DNA from: Chitinophagaceae bacterium
GTDB taxonomy: Bacteria > Bacteroidota > Bacteroidia > Chitinophagales > Chitinophagaceae
Assembly (NCBI GenBank): GCA_016721085.1
Contig: JADKJI010000025.1
Span: 1 to 64,000, forward strand
Direction of reading: 5' to 3'
Length of the DNA: 64,000 bases
Under the pieces are notes generated by a model, which had not been told where the DNA came from, made no database searches, and worked only from the letters and a program-made list of their open reading frames with translations. The translations under genes and the position numbers were made by a program. Positions 54,701 to 63,228 of the stretch are shown here, piece by piece. The first letter of the stretch is position 1. Each line of letters begins with the position of its first letter.

Positions 54701-55327
54701 CTAATTTTTGACCAATCTGTCCTGTATCTGTGTGTTTAAATAGCGGTTATAAACCCGTATCAGATAGATACCTTTTTCCAGAGAAGAAACATTTATCATT
54801 TGTAAACCAGAAAGCTGGTTCTGTGAAATGCGTGTTTTCCCGTTACCGTCTATAATTACAATATCAACCGGATTCTCTGAACGTACAATAAGTACATTGT
54901 CGACCGGATTAGGATAAAACCTAAATGAAATATTACCTGCAATTATAGCCGAAGTTGTTGCAGAATACCGTTGAGAGCCATCACCTAGGGTGCAGCGAAT
55001 CCTGTATTGATCCTTTCCCGCTACCGGCAACTCATCCTGCCAGTCTATCACCGCTTCTGATGTTTGTTTAATTACCCCAATAGTTTCAAAAGCTGCCCCA
55101 TTTACACTCCTCTCAATGGAATAAAACTCAGATCGGATGGTACCCGGCTTCCATGAAATCTTGACTTTTGAATTGTCTTTTACAGTTGCCGTAAGTGATA
55201 TTACAAGGCTTGAAGTATCCTGAAAGTTGATCTTACCCACAAACAATAACCCCAGGGAACTCATTTCCTGGGAAAAAGTAATCAGGCTACAAAAGCCCGC
55301 AAGGCAGGTTAGCAGGTATCTCAACAT
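54701..55327 (-). CDS. small protein with type IX secretion C-terminal sorting domain
   Basis: This 208-residue exported protein has a signal peptide from MLRYLLTCLAGF to SLITFSQ and a fibronectin-III-like beta domain (residues about 35-130, with RSEFYSIERSVNG). A type A Por secretion sorting domain at the C-terminus shows FRFYPNPVDNVLIVRS, VVIIDGNGKTRIS-like strands and GIYLIRVYN. It should be sent through the type IX system to the surface or medium. No catalytic motif is seen, so it may be an adhesin-like or structural protein. ATG at 55327 was preferred over one 12 codons upstream because it starts the signal peptide. Confidence 0.82.
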   Translation of the reverse strand: MLRYLLTCLAGFCSLITFSQEMSSLGLLFVGKINFQDTSSLVISLTATVKDNSKVKISWKPGTIRSEFYSIERSVNGAAFETIGVIKQTSEAVIDWQDELPVAGKDQYRIRCTLGDGSQRYSATTSAIIAGNISFRFYPNPVDNVLIVRSENPVDIVIIDGNGKTRISQNQLSGLQMINVSSLEKGIYLIRVYNRYLNTQIQDRLVKN

Positions 55328-55484
55328 CTTATTTAATGGGGGTAGAAAGAGGCAGTTATCCACAATTATTGTGCCTAAATGTGGATAACAAGAAAAGTTG
55401 CGGAAAATTTCTTCCTGATAGTTAAAGAATTATGAAAACAGGATTACCTTTTCAAGGAAAGAGTATCAATACATATACATTACT

Positions 55485-55943
55485 ATGGACAAAATAAGAA
55501 AGCTGAATCCGCGGAAAAAGATAGCCCTTGTGGCACATGATAATAAGAAAAAGGATCTGATAGATTGGGCGGAATATAATAAGACGGCCCTTGCCCGACA
55601 CGAACTTTTCGCCACGGGAACAACCGGAAAAATGCTGGAAGAACAGCTCGACAGACCAGTAAAGAAACTACTAAGCGGCCCACTAGGCGGTGATCAGCAG
55701 ATAGGCGCTATGATCGCCACCGGCGAAATTGAAGTACTTATATTCTTCTGGGACCCTATGGAAGCACAACCCCACGATAGTGACGTGAAAGCCTTGCTAC
55801 GACTGGCTGTAGCCTGGAATATTCCGATAGCTTCAGATAGGGCTACGGCCGATTTCATACTCACTTCTCCCCTTATGCATGAAGTGTATGAAGCAAGAAT
55901 TCCTGATTATACCAGTTATTTAAAAAGAAGGGTTATTCAATAA
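55485..55943 (+). CDS. mgsA: methylglyoxal synthase
   Basis: This 152-residue cytoplasmic enzyme converts dihydroxyacetone phosphate to methylglyoxal and phosphate. Family hallmarks are IALVAHDNKKKDLIDW at the N-terminus, the phosphate loop FATGTTGKML, LSGPLGGDQQIGAMIA containing the catalytic Asp region, and FFWDPMEAQPHDSDVKALLR. Length matches the family. The gene converges with deoC and overlaps its 3' end by 7 bases. No local terminator is seen between them. Confidence 0.95.
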   Translation: MDKIRKLNPRKKIALVAHDNKKKDLIDWAEYNKTALARHELFATGTTGKMLEEQLDRPVKKLLSGPLGGDQQIGAMIATGEIEVLIFFWDPMEAQPHDSDVKALLRLAVAWNIPIASDRATADFILTSPLMHEVYEARIPDYTSYLKRRVIQ

Positions 55944-56641
55944 CCAGATTGAGTAGGATGTTCCTGAGATAGACCGGAGTTTAATTCATCCAAAATAGCC
56001 TTTGTAGCTGTTGCGCCAAATCTAGTGCAACCAAGCGCGCGCACCTCAAGGGCTCTTTGTAGAGTTCGAACTCCGCCTGCTGCCTTTACCTGGATATGAG
56101 GCAGGGCATATTGCCGCATTATACGGAGGTCCTCATCGGTTGCACCACCTCCTGCATATCCAGTAGAGGTCTTCACCCAATCGGCATTTACTTGATTACA
56201 AATAAGTGTTGCTGAAATAATTTGCTCTTTGGTCAAATAAGTGTTCTCGAAAATCACTTTAACCTTCACATTGCTTGAATGAGCAAGTTCTATTACTGCC
56301 CGAAGATCCTTTTCAACATAATCCAGATCACCACTTCGCAATTTTCCAATATGTAAAACCACATCCAGCTCCTTACAGCCATTTACTATCGCCTCCTTTG
56401 CTTCAGCTAACTTAGCAGCTGTTGTAGTGGTACCATGCGGAAAACCAATTACAGTAGTAACCAATACATCGCTATCCTTAAGAAGGGACTGCGCCAAAAG
56501 CACATCCGACGGACGGACACAAACTGTAGCAACATGATAGGTTTTTGCCAATTCGCAGCCTGCGATTATTTCTTCATCTGTAAGTGTTGGGTTCAATAAG
56601 GAATGATCAATCATTTTAGCGATTGCTTCGTAGCCGGGCAT
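55937..56641 (-). CDS. deoC: deoxyribose-phosphate aldolase
   Basis: This class I aldolase of about 234 residues cleaves 2-deoxyribose 5-phosphate to glyceraldehyde 3-phosphate and acetaldehyde. Visible motifs are IDHSLLNPTLTDEEI, VCVRPSDV, ELDVVLHIGKLRSGDLDYV, the Schiff-base lysine in DWVKTSTGYAGGGAT, and VKAAGGVRTLQRAL. I chose ATG at 56641, which starts MPGYEAIAKMIDHS; a longer frame from 56725 adds 28 basic residues unlike the family. It works in deoxynucleoside salvage. The 97-base gap to the divergent M28 peptidase gene must hold both promoters. Confidence 0.94.
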   Translation of the reverse strand: MPGYEAIAKMIDHSLLNPTLTDEEIIAGCELAKTYHVATVCVRPSDVLLAQSLLKDSDVLVTTVIGFPHGTTTTAAKLAEAKEAIVNGCKELDVVLHIGKLRSGDLDYVEKDLRAVIELAHSSNVKVKVIFENTYLTKEQIISATLICNQVNADWVKTSTGYAGGGATDEDLRIMRQYALPHIQVKAAGGVRTLQRALEVRALGCTRFGATATKAILDELNSGLSQEHPTQSGY

Positions 56642-56738
56642 AAAAATTGTTTTCTTAAAGTTAGCGGATTCTATTTGCCAGCTTCGTCTTAATTTTAGTC
56701 TCTTTCCTTTTAACCAGCTTTTCAATCAACTTTCAATC

Positions 56739-58966
56739 ATGAGAAAAAAACTAGCAGTAACGCTTTTCTTTTGTGCCTATTTAGCAAATGTATTAGCACA
56801 ATCAAAAACGATTTCAGGATTCGCTTCAGAAGCAGCCACCCAACAAATTATATGGGAGGAAAAATTCGACAAGTCGATGAACACTGCCAATATCGATAAA
56901 TTGATAAAGGATATGGCGGCTCGCCCTCACCATGTAGGCTCTCCAGGAGACAAAGCAGTAGCCGAGTATATCCAGCAATTTTTCCAGAACCTTGGCTATG
57001 ATTCGAAAATTGAAGTTCTGTATTCGCTTTTTAGTACTCCTAAAGAACGATTATTGGAAATGAACGGCTCTGTAAAATTCAAAGCATTATTAAGTGAACC
57101 TGCATTGAAAGAAGACGCTACTTCTTCACAACAAAAAGAACAACTTCCGACCTATAACTGCTGGAGTCCGGATGGTGATGTTAGTGCCCCACTTGTTTTT
57201 GTGAATTATGGTGTTCCTGCCGATTACGATCGTTTGAAAGAAATGGGGATTGATGTAAAAGGAAAGATTGTGATTGCAAAATATGGCCGATCATGGAGAG
57301 GTATTAAACCAAAAGTAGCCCAGGAACACGGCGCTATCGGATGCCTGATCTATTCTGACCCTATGGATGATGGCTATTTCCAGGGCGATGTATATCCATT
57401 AGGTGCTTTTAAAAACCAATACGGTGTTCAAAGAGGTTCAGTAATGGATATGCCGGTTTATCCTGGAGATCCACTGACTCCCGGTTACGGACATACGGAA
57501 GATGCGAAAGTGTTGGACAGAAGTGAAGTGACAAATCTGCTCAAGATTCCTGTGCTACCTATAAGCTATGCAGATGCCGAGCCCTTGCTCCGTTCGTTGC
57601 AAGGACCCGTTGCCCCTGCAGATTGGAGAGGCGCCTTGCCATTTACATATCATGTTGGTCCAAGTGTGAATATTGTTCATCTCAAACTTGCCTTCAATTG
57701 GGAAACCAAACCATTATATAATGTAATTGCAAAGATGAAAGGAACTGAATTGCCCGACGAATGGGTGGTTCGTGGCAATCATCATGATGCTTGGGTAAAT
57801 GGAGCAAACGATCCAATAAGCGGAATGGCCGCAGAAATGGAAGAAGCCCGTGGATTAGCAGAACTGGTAAAACAAGGATGGAAACCAAAAAGGACAATCG
57901 TATTCTGTGCCTGGGCAGGAGAAGAACCTGGTCTTTTAGGAAGTACTGAATGGGTGGAATATCATGCAAAAGAATTACAACAGAAAGTAGTTTTGTATAT
58001 AAATAGTGATGGTAACGGTCGTGGATTTTTTGGGATGTCGGGCTCACATGCCTTGGAGCCATTTATGAATGAAGTAGCTCGTGATGTTACCGATCCTCAA
58101 ACTAAAACAAGTATCCTCGAAAGAAGACGTGCCTCTGACTTAGTTAATGCTTCAAGTGTAGCAACACGCAAAAGCTTGTTGGGCAAAAAGACACTTACAA
58201 TGGGTTCATTAGGTGCAGGATCTGATTATTCTCCATTCTTTCAACACCTTGGTATCCCTTCCCTCAATATTGGCTTTGGAGGAGAGAATGATGGTGGAGA
58301 ATATCATTCAATATATGATTCGTATGATGACTACAAAAGATTCAAAGATCCGAAATTCGAATACGGTGTTGCATTAGCACAAGCTGCAGGAAGAACTACT
58401 ATGCGCATAGCCAATGCCGATATTCTTCCTTTCGACTTCCGTTCTCTTCAAAAAACGGTAAACGGATTTGCAGGGGAAGTGATGTCATTATTAGAACAAA
58501 GCCGTGAAGCGACAAGCACTGAAAATCAATTGATAAAAGAAGGGCGTTTTGTTCAGGCAGCCGATCCTACAGAAACTTATATTCCTCCTGTTGCAAAAGA
58601 CGAAGTGCCATTTATTGATTTCTCCCCTTTGCAAAATGCCATTTCTAAGATGGAAAAAAGTAGTCAGCAGCTTTATGATATAACAAGCAAACCGAATTTA
58701 CCTGCTGCCAAAAACAACAGTTGAATACGGCTCTGTATCAGGCAGAGCAACAATTGCTACTGACAGATGGTTTGCCTCGTCGTGGCTGGTATCGTCACAG
58801 CATTTATGCACCGGGTTTTTATACTGGCTATGGCGTTAAGACATTGCCTGGAATACGTGAAGCTATTGAACAAAGAAACTGGAAAGAAGCACAGGACCAG
58901 ATTGAAAAGGCGGCTGCCGCCATCAACAGGTTCTCTGATTATATTTCAAAGATTGCCTTGCAGTAA
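56739..58966 (+). pseudogene. M28-family glutamate carboxypeptidase II-like peptidase with C-terminal frameshift
   Basis: The 661 codons to 58724 encode a signal peptide and a PA insert domain (VFVNYGVPADYDRLKEMGID). The di-zinc M28 domain has ligands in GNHHDAWVNGANDP, CAWAGEEPGLLGS, NSDGNG and EYHSIYDSYDD. The transferrin-receptor-like dimerisation domain is cut near its end at KNNS. It continues in the adjacent frame from about 58721 (LNTALYQAEQQLLLTDG ... YTGYGVKTLPGIREAI) to 58966. One missing base near 58717-58720 (AACAACAG) explains this. Restored length is about 742 residues. Members hydrolyse C-terminal Glu or Asp from peptides in the periplasm. uvrB follows 11 bases later. Confidence 0.88.
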
Positions 58967-58977
58967 TATTAGAAACT

Positions 58978-61017
58978 ATGCCTTTTGAATTACATGCGCC
59001 TTATGCTCCTGCCGGAGACCAGCCCGATGCTATCAGGCAGTTGACAGAAGGTTTGTTGGAAGGAGAGAAATACCAAACATTATTAGGTGTTACTGGTAGT
59101 GGTAAAACATTCACCATTGCCAATGTGATACAGAATGTTCAGAAGCCAACACTTGTGCTTACTCATAATAAGACACTGGTAGCGCAGTTATATGGGGAAT
59201 TCAAACAATTCTTCCCGAATAATGCTGTTGGCTATTTTGTAAGCTACTATGACTATTACCAACCGGAAGCTTACATGCCGGTGAGTGATACCTATATTGA
59301 AAAGGATCTTGCTATTAATGAAGAATTAGATAAGTTACGCTTACACGCCACTTCTGAATTATTGAGTGGGAGAAGAGATATCATAGTAGTAGCTTCAGTG
59401 AGTTGCATCTATGGTATGGGTAATCCTACCGAATATGAAAACGGTATCATTAGAATTGCAAAAGGACAAACACTTTCAAGACAAGGCTTCCTTCACGCAT
59501 TGGTGAACTCTCTTTATTCAAGAAGTCAGGGCGATTTTGGAAGAGGAACATTCAGGGTGAAAGGGGATACGATAGATATCAACTTGCCTTATCTGGATAA
59601 TGGATACCGCGTCACTTTCTTTGGAGATGAAATAGAAGATATCGAGAGCTTTGATGTAAATACTGGCAAAAGAATTGGCAAATTGGATAATGCAGCCATC
59701 TTCCCTGCTAATCTTTATCTCGCGCCAAAAGACATATTGCAGGAAGTACTTTATGAAATCCAGGATGAATGTTCGGCCCAGGTAGAATACTTCAAAGCAA
59801 CTGGAAAATATATTGAAGCACAGCGATTGAGTGAAAGGGTCAATTTTGATGTGGAGATGATTCGTGAATTAGGATATTGCAATGGCGTTGAAAACTACTC
59901 CCGCTTTTTTGACCGACGCCGACCCGGAACGCGTCCATTCTGTTTGCTGGATTATTTCCCAAAAGATTTTCTCTGTGTAATTGATGAAAGCCATCAAACC
60001 ATTCCCCAGGTGAGTGGCATGTATGGAGGAGACCGAAGCAGGAAACTAGTGTTGGTTGATTATGGCTTCCGTTTACCATCCGCTCTCGATAACCGTCCTT
60101 TGAACTTTCATGAATTCGAATCATTGGTCAACCAGACCATATTCGTTTCTGCCACTCCTGACCATTATGAATTGGAGAAATGCGGAGGCGTGGTGGTGGA
60201 GCAGGTGGTTCGTCCTACCGGATTATTAGATCCACCGATTGAGATTCGTCCAAGTGTAAACCAGATCGATGATCTTTTGGATGAAATCGATAAACGTGTC
60301 ATAAAAGGCGATAGGGTACTGGTTACAACATTAACGAAGCGTATGGCTGAGGAAATGGATAAATATCTTCAGCGTATCAACGTAAAAAGTAAATACATCC
60401 ATAGTGAAGTTCATACGCTCGACAGAATTGAGATATTGAGGCAATTGCGATTGGGAGAGATAGATGTGTTAGTAGGTGTGAACTTGTTAAGGGAGGGATT
60501 AGATCTTCCTGAAGTATCGCTGGTAGCTATATTGGATGCTGACAAGGAAGGCTTTTTAAGGAATGAGAAATCGTTGACGCAAACTGCAGGTCGTGCAGCG
60601 AGAAATGTGGATGGATTAGTGATATTCTATGCAGATAAGATGACCGAGAGTATGCACAAGACGACAGATGAGACTAACCGTAGAAGGGAAAAGCAGGTTG
60701 CTTTCAATCTGGAGCATAATATCACTCCGAAAACAATCATCAAATCGAAGGAGCAGGTTTTTGCACAAACCTCTGTATTGGATATTAAGGGATATGATCC
60801 ACAAAATCCATATGCAGTAGCTGTGGAGCAGGGATTGATAAAAGAAGTGGCGGAAGAGCAGGTTACTTACCAAACCATTCCACAGATCGAAAAAGCTATC
60901 GGAAAGATTAAGAAGGATATGGAGAAGGCGGCGCGTGATCTTGACTTTATGGAGGCGGCGCGGTTGAGGGATGAGATGTTTGGGATGCAGAAGACATTGG
61001 AAGAGATGAAGGCGTGA
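58978..61017 (+). CDS. uvrB: excinuclease ABC subunit B
   Basis: This 679-residue DNA-repair helicase-like protein has Walker A LGVTGSGKTF (about 36-45), the DNA-clamping beta-hairpin YYDYYQPEAYMPVSDTYIEK, the DEAD-like CVIDESHQTIPQ and motif V/VI LLREGLDLPEVSLVAI and QTAGRAARN. A C-terminal UVR domain ends MEKAARDLDFMEAARLRDEM. It loads on damaged DNA after UvrA and recruits UvrC. It is 11 bases past the peptidase frame, so possibly co-transcribed with it. Array 5 of the repeat family begins 7 bases after its stop. Confidence 0.97.
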   Translation: MPFELHAPYAPAGDQPDAIRQLTEGLLEGEKYQTLLGVTGSGKTFTIANVIQNVQKPTLVLTHNKTLVAQLYGEFKQFFPNNAVGYFVSYYDYYQPEAYMPVSDTYIEKDLAINEELDKLRLHATSELLSGRRDIIVVASVSCIYGMGNPTEYENGIIRIAKGQTLSRQGFLHALVNSLYSRSQGDFGRGTFRVKGDTIDINLPYLDNGYRVTFFGDEIEDIESFDVNTGKRIGKLDNAAIFPANLYLAPKDILQEVLYEIQDECSAQVEYFKATGKYIEAQRLSERVNFDVEMIRELGYCNGVENYSRFFDRRRPGTRPFCLLDYFPKDFLCVIDESHQTIPQVSGMYGGDRSRKLVLVDYGFRLPSALDNRPLNFHEFESLVNQTIFVSATPDHYELEKCGGVVVEQVVRPTGLLDPPIEIRPSVNQIDDLLDEIDKRVIKGDRVLVTTLTKRMAEEMDKYLQRINVKSKYIHSEVHTLDRIEILRQLRLGEIDVLVGVNLLREGLDLPEVSLVAILDADKEGFLRNEKSLTQTAGRAARNVDGLVIFYADKMTESMHKTTDETNRRREKQVAFNLEHNITPKTIIKSKEQVFAQTSVLDIKGYDPQNPYAVAVEQGLIKEVAEEQVTYQTIPQIEKAIGKIKKDMEKAARDLDFMEAARLRDEMFGMQKTLEEMKA

Positions 61018-61023
61018 TTTGCG

Positions 61024-61108
61024 GATGCCATCCTACCCCCGAGATGTCATCTTACCCCCAAGATGACATCTTGGGGGTAAGATGACATCTCGGGTTGTAA
61101 AAAACAAC
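61024..61108. repeat. GATGNCATC array 5: four units at 19-bp period, plus GTTGTAAAAAACAAC
   Basis: Units start at 61024, 61043, 61062 and 61081. Positions 61038-61094 form a perfect 57-base palindrome. The core is identical to array 2, 16 kb away. GTTGTAAAAAACAAC follows at 61094-61108 as in arrays 1 and 6. Confidence 0.93.
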
Positions 61109-61203
61109 TAAGAAAAAGTTGTATAAATATTCCTCCCCTATTTGTCCATTTCTAACCAACTCGATTGTCATACTCCTATACACTAACATCAAAACAAAAC
61201 TTT

Positions 61204-61557
61204 ATGGATCAGTATGCTTTAATCATGCGCCACGAAGATGGCGGCAAAATCGCCTCTCCAGAACAAATGGAAATCTGGATGAAACAGACTATGGATTGGA
61301 TTGGAAGTATTGCAGCAAAGAATAAATTCGTAGGCGGCACCGGTCTCCCTTTCGATGGTGCCCGAGTAGTTAAACATAATGGCATCGTAACCAATGGCCC
61401 TTTCGGAGAAATCAAAGAAACAATCGGGGGTTTCATCACTGTTAAAGCCGATTCTATTGAAGAAGCTGTTGAATTTGCAAAAGGTTGTCCTGTATTACAA
61501 GGGGAAGGCAATAGCGTTGAAGTTAGAAGAATTGCTCAAAGCGATGGGACTCATTAA
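61204..61557 (+). CDS. YCII-related (DGPF-type) protein
   Basis: This cytoplasmic protein of 117 residues has an alpha-beta YCII/EthD-like fold. It shows MDQYALIMRHEDGG at the start and the variant DGPF motif NGPFGEIKETIGGFITVKA. The gene precedes an ECF sigma factor of the type with a long C-terminal extension, and the two families are regularly found together (ECF42-type arrangement). Function is unknown. ATG at 61204 was chosen; a longer frame begins 13 codons upstream but is not family-like. Confidence 0.87.
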   Translation: MDQYALIMRHEDGGKIASPEQMEIWMKQTMDWIGSIAAKNKFVGGTGLPFDGARVVKHNGIVTNGPFGEIKETIGGFITVKADSIEEAVEFAKGCPVLQGEGNSVEVRRIAQSDGTH

Positions 61558-61601
61558 AGCCTGAGCTTCGTTGACAATATCCAAAATGATACCTATCCAT
61601 C

Positions 61602-62834
61602 ATGGAATCATCGGAACTAATACCACATTTATTCAGGACGGAATTCCGAAAAATTACAGCGGTTCTGGGAAAACAGTTCGGCATTGGTCATCTGGATTTG
61701 GCTGAAGACATTGCCAGTGAAACCTTTTTATCAGCAATGGAAAACTGGTCGTACAATGGATTGCCTGCCAATCCTGTTGCCTGGTTATATACAGTTGCAA
61801 AAAACAAGGCAAAAAACAGAATTGCAAGGGAGCAGTTACTTAATGAAAAGATAGTTCCTGAATTAAAGTATACAGCAACATCTACAGAAGAAATTGAAAT
61901 TGACTTATCCCAAAAAAACAGTACCGACAGCCAGCTCCAGATGCTCTTCGCGATATGTCATCCTTCCATTCCAAAAGAAGCGCAAGTGGGGCTCTCACTT
62001 CGAATTCTTTGTGGATTTGGTATTGGAGAAATTGCCAATGCATTTCTTACTAATAAAGAAACTATCACTAAAAGATTATACAGAGCCAGGGAAAGATTGA
62101 GAGAAGAAAAAATACCGATTGAATTTCCTTCTGAAAAAGAAATTAGCCAGAGGCTAGATACAGTTCTTACAACATTATACCTTCTATTCAGTGAAGGCTA
62201 TTATTCGCAAAACGGTGATAGCTTCTTAAAAAAAGACCTCTGCATGGAAGCTATACGTTTAACAACCATGTTAGTCGAGAACCCTTTGACTAATCGTCCT
62301 GTTGTAAATGCCCTGCTAGCCTTAATGTATTTCCAGACTTCACGGATGGAAGCAAGAATCAACGCTTCCGGTGATATGATTCTCTATGACGATCAGGACA
62401 CTGGTTTGTGGGATTATGAATTAATTTCAAAAGGGGGTTATTTTCTTAATCAGGCAGCAACCGGAGAAACCATATCGAAATATCATCTGGAAGCCGCCAT
62501 CGCCTACTGGCATACCATAAAAGAAGACAGTAAGGAGAAATGGGAATCGCTATTGATGCTCTTCGACCAGTTGTTGGAAATAGATTATTCGCCAATGGCA
62601 GCACTCAACCGTATTTATGTTTTATCAAAAGTTAAAGGGAAAGAGGCAGCGTTAGAAGAATTGAAGAAGCTTAATGAGACTGGAAATCCATTCTTTCATA
62701 CTTTACTCGGTGAATTATATTCGGGAATTGATTACGATCAATCAATAGATCATTTTCAAAAAGCATATTCCTTAGTACATACAGATGCTGAAAAAAGAAA
62801 TTTGAGTAGGAAGATGGAATTGTTAGGGAGATGA
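61602..62834 (+). CDS. ECF sigma factor with C-terminal TPR-like extension (ECF42-type)
   Basis: This 410-residue sigma factor has sigma-70 region 2 at about residues 10-75 (LDLAEDIASETFLSAMENW, NPVAWLYTVAKNKAKN) and region 4 at about 115-165 (LCGFGIGEIANAFLTNKETITKRLYRARERLRE, by landmarks). A 240-residue C-terminal domain has helical repeats, with LLFSEGYY, NALLALMYFQTSR, LEAAIAYWHT and SPMAALNRIYVLSKVKG. No anti-sigma gene is adjacent; in this class the C-terminal domain is thought to control activity. It is 44 bases after the YCII gene. The stop codon lies inside the first unit of repeat array 6. Confidence 0.92.
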   Translation: MESSELIPHLFRTEFRKITAVLGKQFGIGHLDLAEDIASETFLSAMENWSYNGLPANPVAWLYTVAKNKAKNRIAREQLLNEKIVPELKYTATSTEEIEIDLSQKNSTDSQLQMLFAICHPSIPKEAQVGLSLRILCGFGIGEIANAFLTNKETITKRLYRARERLREEKIPIEFPSEKEISQRLDTVLTTLYLLFSEGYYSQNGDSFLKKDLCMEAIRLTTMLVENPLTNRPVVNALLALMYFQTSRMEARINASGDMILYDDQDTGLWDYELISKGGYFLNQAATGETISKYHLEAAIAYWHTIKEDSKEKWESLLMLFDQLLEIDYSPMAALNRIYVLSKVKGKEAALEELKKLNETGNPFFHTLLGELYSGIDYDQSIDHFQKAYSLVHTDAEKRNLSRKMELLGR

Positions 62835-62895
62835 CATCCTACCCCCCGGATGCCATCCGGGGGGTAGGATGGCATCCGTAGTTGTAAAAAACAAC
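62830..62895. repeat. GATGNCATC array 6: three units at 19-bp period, overlapping a stop codon
   Basis: Units start at 62830, 62849 and 62868. Arms 62830-62852 and 62854-62876 pair with one mismatch around position 62853. The first unit supplies the TGA stop (62832-62834) of the sigma-factor gene. GTTGTAAAAAACAAC follows at 62881-62895. Confidence 0.92.
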
Positions 62896-62995
62896 CAATG
62901 TTAAATACAACTACTTATTTATCCCTTAATAAAATATCTCACAAAATTCCCCGTTATATTCTCAGTTTCCCTAAATCCAAAACATCTAATTTTCT

Positions 62996-63139
62996 ATGAA
63001 CCGTTCACAACGTAAACTGCTTAACATTTTCGCCGTATCATTACTGGCCTTTGCTATCTACCTCAATTTCTTCCACAAAGAAAAAACAAACAATAGCAAA
63101 CACCTGGAATATAGTCAGGCATCATTATTAAGCCACTAA
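62996..63139 (+). CDS. 47-residue single-pass membrane peptide
   Basis: The frame starts MNRSQRKLLNIFAVSLLAF, with a basic N-terminus and one hydrophobic helix at about residues 9-26 (NIFAVSLLAFAIYLNFF). A polar tail of 21 residues ends SLLSH. It is followed 22 bases later by a strong terminator, which supports a real short transcript. No family is recognised. It would be an inner-membrane peptide. Confidence 0.6.
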   Translation: MNRSQRKLLNIFAVSLLAFAIYLNFFHKEKTNNSKHLEYSQASLLSH

Positions 63140-63160
63140 CCAATCACATACAACTAATTT

Positions 63161-63187
63161 AAGCCACCAAAAGGTGGCTTTTTTATT
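63161..63187 (+). terminator. rho-independent terminator after the small membrane peptide
   Basis: A perfect 8-bp stem AAGCCACC/GGTGGCTT with an AAAA loop is followed by TTTTATT. Confidence 0.9.
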
Positions 63188-63228
63188 AGCGGATAGCCTC
63201 AGGTTAAGGAAATACTTACCTTAGGGGC

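Noticed and set aside
58721..58966. Separate 81-codon gene before uvrB
   Set aside because: It is the end of the M28 peptidase dimerisation domain in a shifted frame.
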